Part shown: positions 57,928 through 64,000 of the stretch, piece after piece | How the letters are laid out: each line of letters starts with the position of its first letter | How positions within the stretch are numbered: the stretch's first letter is position 1 | Assembly: GCA_963831645.1 (NCBI GenBank) | Contig: CAWHQZ010000013.1 | Span: 248,001 to 312,000 of the forward strand | Reading direction: 5' to 3' | DNA length: 64,000 bases | From: CAWHQZ01 sp963831645 | GTDB taxonomy: Bacteria; Pseudomonadota; Alphaproteobacteria; Rhizobiales; Aestuariivirgaceae | Translations under genes and position numbers: made by a program | The notes under the pieces: model-generated | Databases searched by the model: none | What the model was told of the DNA's origin: nothing | Seen by the model: the letters and a program-made list of their open reading frames with translations, nothing else

Positions 57928-58954
57928 TCAATGGGCGACGGGGGCATCGCTGTGCAGCAAGCCGTTCGTTTTCAGATCCTGCCACAGTTGGGCCGGAATC
58001 GCTTTCGAGAGCGCACGGGCCGTGCCGGCGACTTCCTCGGGGCTCTTGGCGCCCGGGATCACCGAGACGACGCAAGGGTGGAGGAGCGGGAAGTGCAGGG
58101 CAGCCTCGATGAGCTCGATGCCGCCGGCTTTGCAAATGCGCTGGATCGCCGCGACGCGATCGAGCACGGCCTGCGGTGCGGGATCGTAGTTGTAGTTGGC
58201 GCCGGCAACCGGGCCGATCGCCAGAATTCCGGAATTGAAGGGTCCCCCCAGTACGATGCCGATGCCGCGGTTTTCGCACAACGGCAGGAAGCTGCCTGAG
58301 CGCTTCCTGCTCGAGCAGCGTGTAGCGGCCGGCCAGGAGAAACAGGTCGAAGTCGCCGCGCCGGGCGAGAATTTCCGCCACCTCCCATTCATTGATGCCG
58401 GCCCCGAACGCCTTGATCGCGCCCTCGTCGCGCAGTTTAACCAGCGCCCGGTAGCCGCCCTGCATCAGGGTCTCCACGTGGGCATCGCGCGCCGCCACGG
58501 TCTTGTGATTGAAGACGTCGATATCGTGGACGAGCAGGATTTCGACGTGGTCGAGCCCCAGCCGCTCGAGCGAGTGCTCGAGCGAGCGCATGATGCCGTC
58601 GTAGCCGTAGTCATAGACTTCGCGCCGGGAGGGCGTGTCGAAGAATTTGCCGATGCCGGTGCGCTCAGCCGGCGCACATACGGTCAGCAGCCTGCCGACC
58701 TTGGTCGAGACCACATAGGATTGCCGCGGCTTGCCGCGAGGAAAGTGGTTGAGCCGGGTTTCGGCGAGGCCGAGACCGTACAGCGGTGCGGTGTCGTAGT
58801 AGCGGATGCCGGCAGCCCATGCTGCCTCGAGCGTGGCCTCGGCCTGCTGTTCGCTGACCGCCCGGTAGAGATTGCCGAGGGGAGCGGTGCCGAAACCGAG
58901 CTTCGAGAACGCGATGGCGGCGCCGGACGGCGCCTTGAACAGGTTCTCCTTCAT
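57928..58954 (-). pseudogene. Aldo/keto reductase (D-threo-aldose/L-fucose dehydrogenase type), one frameshift
   Basis: About 341 residues when joined. LGFGTAPLGNLYRAVSEQQA, the catalytic Asp and Tyr in YYDTAPLYGLGLAE, Lys in VVSTKVGRLL and His in EILLVHDIDVFNHK are present. One extra base near 58298 separates LLEQEAL from GSFLPLCENRGIGIVLGGPF and the intact end. This branch oxidises L-fucose or similar aldoses to lactones. Downstream is fucU, and the divergent genes encode a sugar-acid dehydratase and a hydrolase. Confidence 0.8.
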
Positions 58955-59022
58955 GCCCCGCGCTCCGCCATGCTACCATGCCAATAACGAATGGCCCGGC
59001 ACAACGTCAATCCTGGTGCGCA

Positions 59023-60564
59023 ATGAACGTCCCTTTCACAGCAAAAAACATGCCGCCGCGCGTCGTGAAACTCAACGACCGTGACAATGTCGTCGTCGCG
59101 GTCGATACCATCGAAAATGGAGTCGCCGCCGGAGGAACCGTCGCTCTGGCGCGCATCCCCAAAGGCCACAAGATGGCTGCGCGCCCGATCGCGGCTGGCG
59201 ACCCGGTCATCAAGTTCGGACAGGTCATCGGCACCGCCAAATCGGCCATAACCGCCGGCGAGTGGGTCCATGAGCACAATACCGGCATGGCGGAATTCGC
59301 CCGCGACTACGCTTTTGCGGCGGATGCGCGCAGCGAGGACATCCTGCCGGTCGGGAAACGGGCCGTCTTTCAAGGCTACCGGCGGACGAACGGAAAGGTG
59401 GGCACACGCAACTACATCGGCATTCTGACGAGCGTGAACTGCTCGGCGACGGTGGCGAGTTTCATTGCCCAGGAGGTCAACCGTTCCGGCATTCTCGAGC
59501 GTTATCCGAATGTCGACGGCGTCGTGGCGCTCACCCAGGACAACGGCTGCGTGATCGACTACCGCGGCGCGATCTTCGATATCCTGAAGCGTACCAGCTG
59601 GGGCTACGCCACCAATCCCAACATGGGCGGCATCGTCATGGTCGGCCTGGGCTGCGAGGGCTTCCAGATTCCGCGCTTCAAGGAAGCCTACGGCGTCGAG
59701 GAGTCCGAGACGTTCCGTACCATGACGATCCAGGAAACCGGCGGCACCCGAAAGACGGTCGCTGCGGGCGTCGAGCAGGTGAAGGCCATGCTGCCGGCGG
59801 TCAATGCGGTGCGCCGCGAGTCCTGCCCGGCGTCCGACCTCGTGCTGGCGCTGCAGTGCGGCGGCTCCGACGGCTACTCCGGAATCACCGCCAACCCGGC
59901 GCTGGGCGCCGCGGTCGACATCCTCGTGCGTCATGGAGGCACGGCGATCCTGTCGGAGACGCCGGAGATCTACGGCGCGGAGCATCTGCTTACCCGCCGG
60001 GCGGCAACGCGCGAAGTCGGCGAAAAACTCGTCGAGATCATCAAGTGGTGGGAGGACTACGCCAGCCGCAACCTCATGGAGATGAACAACAACCCCTCAC
60101 CCGGCAACAAGCTCGGTGGCCTCACCACCATCCTGGAGAAATCGCTGGGAGCGGCGGCCAAGGGCGGCACCACCACGCTGCGCGCCGTCTATCGCTATGC
60201 CGAGCCCGTGACGGCAAAGGGTTTCGTGTTCATGGATACGCCCGGCTACGACCCGGTATCGGCGACGGGGCAGGTGGCCGGCGGGGCCAACATCCTGTGC
60301 TTCACCACCGGCCGCGGCTCCGCCTATGGCTGCAAGCCGACGCCGTCGATCAAGCTCGCCACCAACTCGGACGTCTATCGGCGCATGATCGATGACATGG
60401 ACATCAATTGCGGCGATATCCTCGACGGCGTGCCGATCGGGCAAAAGGGGCAGGAAATCTTCGACCACATGCTCAAAGTCGCGTCCGGAGAACGCTCCAA
60501 GTCGGAGCTCCTGGGGTATGGCGACAACGAATTCGTGCCCTGGCAGGTCGGCGCGGTCATGTAG
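59023..60564 (+). CDS. UxaA-family altronate/galactarate-type dehydratase
   Basis: A 513-residue sugar-acid dehydratase with N-terminal SAF domain (VVVAVDTIENGVAAGGTVAL, KIG-like VIKFGQVIGTAKSAI) and the large catalytic domain: RTNGKVGTRNYIGILTSVNC, VALTQDNGCVID, LVLALQCGGSDGYSGITANP, NNNPSPGNKLGGLTTILEKS, FTTGRGSAYGCKPTPSIKLA. It removes water from an aldonate to a 2-keto-3-deoxy acid. With the aldose dehydrogenase and FAH hydrolase, L-fuconate or a related deoxy-aldonate is a candidate substrate; altronate is the default family assignment. Confidence 0.88.
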   Translation: MNVPFTAKNMPPRVVKLNDRDNVVVAVDTIENGVAAGGTVALARIPKGHKMAARPIAAGDPVIKFGQVIGTAKSAITAGEWVHEHNTGMAEFARDYAFAADARSEDILPVGKRAVFQGYRRTNGKVGTRNYIGILTSVNCSATVASFIAQEVNRSGILERYPNVDGVVALTQDNGCVIDYRGAIFDILKRTSWGYATNPNMGGIVMVGLGCEGFQIPRFKEAYGVEESETFRTMTIQETGGTRKTVAAGVEQVKAMLPAVNAVRRESCPASDLVLALQCGGSDGYSGITANPALGAAVDILVRHGGTAILSETPEIYGAEHLLTRRAATREVGEKLVEIIKWWEDYASRNLMEMNNNPSPGNKLGGLTTILEKSLGAAAKGGTTTLRAVYRYAEPVTAKGFVFMDTPGYDPVSATGQVAGGANILCFTTGRGSAYGCKPTPSIKLATNSDVYRRMIDDMDINCGDILDGVPIGQKGQEIFDHMLKVASGERSKSELLGYGDNEFVPWQVGAVM

Positions 60565-61404
60565 ATGCCGTACAGGACGCTACTCGTTTCGCTGAACGAG
60601 CTCGACCGGCTCGACACCGTCCTCGGCACGGCGTCCGCTCTGGCCAAGGATCACGATGCCCATGTTACCGGCGTCTACGTCGTTCCCTCCCCCGCCGTCT
60701 ATCCCGCCGTCGGACCCTATGTGATCCCCGAGGTCTACGACGGCCTGACGCGCCATTTCGAGGAGCAGACGCAATCGGTAAAGGCCAGGTTCAACGAGGC
60801 AATGGGCCGTGCCGGCTTGGCGTCGCAATGGCTGGAAGTGCGGGCGGTCGCCCCGGTCATCTCCGAAAGCGTCGGCGAGGCGGCGCGGGCCGCCGACCTG
60901 GTGATCGCCAGCGAGATCAATCGCGAAGGCAAGAATGGCGTCGAGCTGGATTTCATCGAGAATCTCATTCTCCATTCCGGCTGCCCCATTCTCGTTCTGC
61001 CGCACAAGCTCATGAGCGCGGCAAGTTTCGAGCGGATCGTTTGCGGCTATGACGGCAGCAAGGAGGCCGGGCGGGCCATTCGTGAGGCGGTGCCGCTGCT
61101 CGGCAAGGCGCAGGATGTGCGGGTCGTTTGGGTCGATGCGCCCAGGCAGCAGGATGCGGCCGGCGCACCGGGCGCAGATGTGGCGCAGATGCTGCGCCGT
61201 CACGGAGTCAACGTGACTGCGGAATCCGTCCCCGGCGGCGGAGCGAGCGCCGGCGAAGCACTTGCGATCCGGGCCCGCGATCTCAACGCGGGGCTCATCG
61301 TCATGGGCGCCTATGGCCACACGAGGCTCCGGGAGTTCGTCCTCGGCGGGGCCACGCGCTACGCCCTTCACCACATGAGCATTCCGCTGTTCCTGTCCCA
61401 TTAG
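60565..61404 (+). CDS. Universal stress protein with two UspA domains
   Basis: A 279-residue cytoplasmic protein made of two Usp domains (~1-145 and ~150-279). The second has the nucleotide-binding end GAYGHTRLREFVLGGATRYA; the first lacks a clean version. Its ATG follows the dehydratase stop with no spacer (TAG-ATG), so it is co-expressed with a catabolic gene rather than alone. Confidence 0.9.
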   Translation: MPYRTLLVSLNELDRLDTVLGTASALAKDHDAHVTGVYVVPSPAVYPAVGPYVIPEVYDGLTRHFEEQTQSVKARFNEAMGRAGLASQWLEVRAVAPVISESVGEAARAADLVIASEINREGKNGVELDFIENLILHSGCPILVLPHKLMSAASFERIVCGYDGSKEAGRAIREAVPLLGKAQDVRVVWVDAPRQQDAAGAPGADVAQMLRRHGVNVTAESVPGGGASAGEALAIRARDLNAGLIVMGAYGHTRLREFVLGGATRYALHHMSIPLFLSH

Positions 61405-61423
61405 CTACCCTACGCGAAGAGTG

Positions 61424-61554
61424 TCGTCATCCCCGCGCCCCGGCGGGGATCCAATGGTGAATCTCATCGAGATAGTGAGTCTGCGTAATAACCTCTACAA
61501 GACCTCCATGCTGCGCGGCTTCATTGGATCCCCGCTGGGGCGCGGGGATGACGA
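61424..61554. repeat. Inverted pair of extragenic palindromes (MITE/BIME-like)
   Basis: Two 33-base arms, 61424-61456 (starting TCGTCATCCCCGCGCC) and 61522-61554, are reverse complements with one mismatch, around a 65-base core. Each arm is itself hairpin-forming (ATCCCCGC / GCGGGGAT). The whole could fold into one long stem. The arms share the GTCGTCAT..ATCCA frame of the element at 1662. A further small hairpin, CCCCG/CGGGG, lies at 61623-61640. No other feature is seen in 61405-61665. Confidence 0.7.
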
Positions 61555-61665
61555 GTTTTTTCACAAGCTCGCCAATCCGGAATCCCGCTTGATTCCTACA
61601 GTGACTAACGCATAACAGCGGACCCCGGCTTTTGTCGGGGCGATGGGCCACTGAGGGGATGGAAA

Positions 61666-62514
61666 ATGAAGCTGGTGCGATTTGGCTCCAAAGGTCAGGA
61701 GAAACCTGGCCTCCTCGACAAGGACGGAGTGGTGCGAGACCTGTCGGGGACTGTCGACGACATCGCGCATGCGGCTCTTTCGCCCGACGGCCTCGCCAAA
61801 CTTCGCCGGCTCGACCCGTCGCGACTGCCCAAGGTCGACGCCGCCACCCGGCTCGGCGCTTGCGTCGGCAAGGTGGGCAAGTTCGTCTGCGTCGGCCTCA
61901 ACTATGCCGACCATGCGCGGGAATCCGGCGCCCAGCCGCCCAAGGAGCCGGTGCTGTTCATGAAGGCGACAAGCGCCATCGCGGGGCCAAACGACGACGT
62001 GATCATTCCCCGCGGTTCGGTCAAGACCGATTGGGAAGTCGAGCTGGGCGTGGTGATCGGCAGCGAAGCGAGGTACGTGGGCGAAGAGCAGGCGCTGGAT
62101 CACGTGGCCGGCTTCTGTCTCGTCAACGATCTGTCGGAACGGGCGTTCCAGATGGAGCGCGGCGGACAATGGGTGAAAGGCAAGTCGGCCGATACTTTCG
62201 GTCCTATCGGTCCGTGGCTGGTGACGCGTGATGAGGTGCCCGATCCGCAGTCGCTGGCGATGTGGCTGGAGGTCGACGGACATCGCTACCAGAACGGCTC
62301 CACGGCCACGATGATCTTCGGTGTCGCCCACCTGGTGCATTACATCTCACAGTTCATGAGCCTGCAGCCCGGCGACGTCATTTCGACGGGAACCCCCGCC
62401 GGGGTCGGCCTCGGCCAGAAACCGCAGCCGATCTATCTGAAGCCGGGACAGACCATGAAGCTGGGCATCGCCGGGCTCGGCGAGCAGCGCCAACGGACGG
62501 TGGCGGCAGCCTGA
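61666..62514 (+). CDS. Fumarylacetoacetate hydrolase family protein
   Basis: A 282-residue FAH-family enzyme. Metal and active-site motifs: VGLNYADHARESG, LFMKATSAIAGP, DWEVELGVVIGSEA (acidic ligands), FCLVNDLSERAFQ, TFGPIGPWLVT, GDVISTGTPAGVG. The branch resembles 2,4-diketo-3-deoxy-L-fuconate hydrolases, which release pyruvate; ureidoglycolate-lyase-like annotation is also common. Context with sugar dehydrogenase, FucU and dehydratase favours a deoxysugar route. GAGGGGATGG precedes the ATG. Confidence 0.87.
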   Translation: MKLVRFGSKGQEKPGLLDKDGVVRDLSGTVDDIAHAALSPDGLAKLRRLDPSRLPKVDAATRLGACVGKVGKFVCVGLNYADHARESGAQPPKEPVLFMKATSAIAGPNDDVIIPRGSVKTDWEVELGVVIGSEARYVGEEQALDHVAGFCLVNDLSERAFQMERGGQWVKGKSADTFGPIGPWLVTRDEVPDPQSLAMWLEVDGHRYQNGSTATMIFGVAHLVHYISQFMSLQPGDVISTGTPAGVGLGQKPQPIYLKPGQTMKLGIAGLGEQRQRTVAAA

Positions 62515-62579
62515 AGATGGCGGCGCGGCAGGCGGGCTTGCGCGAGCTCCGGCCACCTGAGCCTGTCAAATCGAGTTCA

Positions 62580-63462
62580 TCACAACAACCACTGCCTGAC
62601 GGCTTGCGCTGCAATCGCATGTGGCATGAGAAAGGCGGCCAGGTCCTTGACCACGTCCGCCAACGGGCCAGGCTGAAACGCGACATCTGCCACGAATGAA
62701 TTCCACTGTTGCATCTTGGCGGGGTCTTCTGCAAAGGCGGGAGACAGTGTGTCGGGCAGTTCAGACGCAATTTTCGTCTTGCGGCGCGTGAAGGTGGCAG
62801 CTATGGCGCGTGCGAGGCGGTCACCCTTGAATTTATAGGTGCGGGACAGCACCCAAATATCATAGAGATCCTTCATCCGGCTGTTGGCGCGGCCCAGCAT
62901 CACCATCGCCTGAAATTTCTCCGCGATGACTGTTTCGCGCGCATAGGCGCGAAGGTGCGGGGCCGGGAAATCCAGTAGGACCGGCAGGCTTATCTCCTGA
63001 AGTCCGGGCTCAACGGCGTCACCAAAGCCGATGTCGATCATGACCCGGACGCGCGCCTTGTCCACAGTAGCATTGGTCTTGATGCGCAAGCCGCCGTATT
63101 CCAGTTCCTCGCGGATACGGTCGACTTCGACCGCGTCGGCTTCGAACAGGACGCCATCTTCGAAGGACACTGAACAAACATCCTGAAACGTCTTGACCAT
63201 CTCCTCGGCATCGTTGTTCCCGACAGCGAGAAGATCAAGATCTCTCGTCGCGCGCACGGGGATCGTCGAACCACTTGGTGAGCAACATTGCTCCCTTGAG
63301 GATGAAACGGTCGCGGTGCTTGGTCTGACTCAAGCGATAGAGCAGCCGCTCATTCACAAAGTGGGTGAGCATCAATTGAAAGCTCTGATTTTTCTCTCGT
63401 GAGATGTTTAACAGCCGCGCCCGCACCGACGCGCCCATGTTCTGTTGAGGTTTCTTAGGCAT
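62580..63462 (-). pseudogene. abiEii: AbiEii/AbiGii-family nucleotidyltransferase toxin, one frameshift
   Basis: About 293 residues when joined: MPKKPQQNMGASVRARLLNI, RLSQTKHRDRFILKGAMLLT, KWFDDP, then after one extra C in the CCCC-complement run near 63260 RATRDLDLLAVGNNDAEEM, KARVRVMIDIGFGDAV, KFQAMVMLGRANSRMKDLYD. RDLDLL is the nucleotidyltransferase active site. AbiEii toxins inactivate tRNA by adding nucleotides and give abortive phage immunity. The break falls just before the active site. It overlaps the antitoxin gene by 8 bases. Confidence 0.8.
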
Positions 63463-64000
63463 TGACGGTGAGGGCGCCCAGATAGGGCTGAACCACTTTC
63501 CAAACGCCGCCATCCGCTGCGTAGCGTGCGATTTCGGCCGGAGTGGCCTTGCGTTGGCGCAGCGCTTCCTTCAAACCCTCGATCGCTAGATTGAGGCCGG
63601 GACTTTTCTGGTAGCGCTTGCCCGCGCTTTGGCGGTAGCGAAACATGTCCACGACGGTTTTCGCCGGAGTGGTGATGCGCACCGACACTCCTTCGATCAG
63701 GTGCTCCTTGACACCAGCATTCAGAACGTTGGCGCCGAACCGGACAAACTGGATGGTTGGCCTGGTGAAGCGCGGCCGCCGGTCTTTAGCACCGATGGCC
63801 ATCCAGATGCGGGATGGCATGGTGTCGGTGAGTTCGTGAAACGCCAGAGCCGATACGAGGCAAACGATGCCCTTGGGAACGAGTTTAGCGGCCTCGGCGA
63901 GCGAGTGGTTGGTGTCAACCAACGCATTGGGGAGCTGATAAAGCCCGCGCCCAAGTTGACGGATAAGACCCTTCTCCTTCATGCGCGATATCGTGGAGGC
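63455..64000 (-). CDS. abiEi: AbiEi-family antitoxin, 5' end outside window
   Basis: At least 181 residues are visible; the frame is still open at 64000. A winged-helix N-terminus (KGLIRQLGRGLYQLPNA), then CLVSALAFHELTDTMPSRIW, FVRFGANVLNAGVKEHLIEG, VRITTPAKTVVDMFRYRQSA, LREALRQ-like KEALRQRKATPAEIARYA. AbiEi proteins neutralise AbiEii and repress the operon. Gene order antitoxin then toxin with a short overlap is typical of type IV AbiE systems. Confidence 0.85.
   Translation of the reverse strand, partial: ASTISRMKEKGLIRQLGRGLYQLPNALVDTNHSLAEAAKLVPKGIVCLVSALAFHELTDTMPSRIWMAIGAKDRRPRFTRPTIQFVRFGANVLNAGVKEHLIEGVSVRITTPAKTVVDMFRYRQSAGKRYQKSPGLNLAIEGLKEALRQRKATPAEIARYAADGGVWKVVQPYLGALTVNA

Overview
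The window is GC-rich, densely packed DNA with many 4-base ATGA overlaps. Its catabolic content (methylcrotonyl-CoA carboxylase, FAD/[2Fe-2S]/molybdopterin hydroxylase, several sugar ABC systems, HigBA, YafQ-like and AbiE toxin-antitoxin pairs) and GTCAT..ATCCA extragenic palindromes suggest a soil or rhizosphere alphaproteobacterium, probably Hyphomicrobiales-like. This is inference from protein style and context; there is no rRNA or tRNA gene to anchor taxonomy, and I saw no CRISPR array.

Layout: 1-2.9 kb, end of a copper amine oxidase, palindromic repeats, a RelB/YafQ-type toxin-antitoxin pair and an orphan antitoxin. 3.0-14.0 kb, an N-heterocycle catabolic island: adenine-deaminase-family gene facing a two-gene molybdenum hydroxylase, a 6-hydroxynicotinate-reductase-like Fe-S protein, a UPF0280 (ApbE-superfamily) gene, two tandem PF06684 genes, an inserted HigBA pair and an enamidase-like amidohydrolase. 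Together they resemble the upper reductive nicotinate pathway (hydroxylate, reduce ring, open ring). 14.0-18.9 kb, isovaleryl-CoA dehydrogenase and both methylcrotonyl-CoA carboxylase subunits (leucine catabolism). 18.9-26.6 kb, a DMT permease, a 2-aminoethylphosphonate-type ABC transporter and two class III PLP enzymes, all carrying frameshifts. 26.6-30.9 kb, amino-sugar catabolism (nagA, SIS isomerase/deaminase, GntR, a kinase remnant, murQ). 30.9-39.8 kb, a complete sugar or polyol ABC transporter operon with an FGGY kinase and a YtcJ-like amidohydrolase. 39.9-48.4 kb, a dimethylformamidase-like two-subunit hydrolase, methylthioribose kinase, a SARP/TPR regulator, methylthioribose-1-phosphate isomerase and a TIGR03032 protein. 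48.5-52.5 kb, two exported proteins (beta-solenoid repeats; paired Cys-rich repeats). 52.5-56.0 kb, a zinc-ribbon protein plus SNF2 helicase. 56.2-62.5 kb, PhyH dioxygenase, HigA, damaged fucU, aldo/keto reductase, UxaA-type dehydratase, universal stress protein and FAH-family hydrolase, a likely deoxysugar or sugar-acid pathway. 62.6-64 kb, an AbiE type IV toxin-antitoxin pair running off the end.

A striking feature is the distribution of single-base indels. Most long genes are intact, but about ten genes carry one to three frameshifts, often at C or G runs, and the segment 19.9-26.6 kb carries a dense swarm while its protein sequence is otherwise well preserved. This looks more like locally poor consensus sequence than old pseudogene decay, and it must be resolved before the affected genes are called dead. 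Genuinely structural damage, not explained by one-base errors, is seen in the kinase remnant at 29.6-29.8 kb and in the fucU/higB junction near 57.6 kb.
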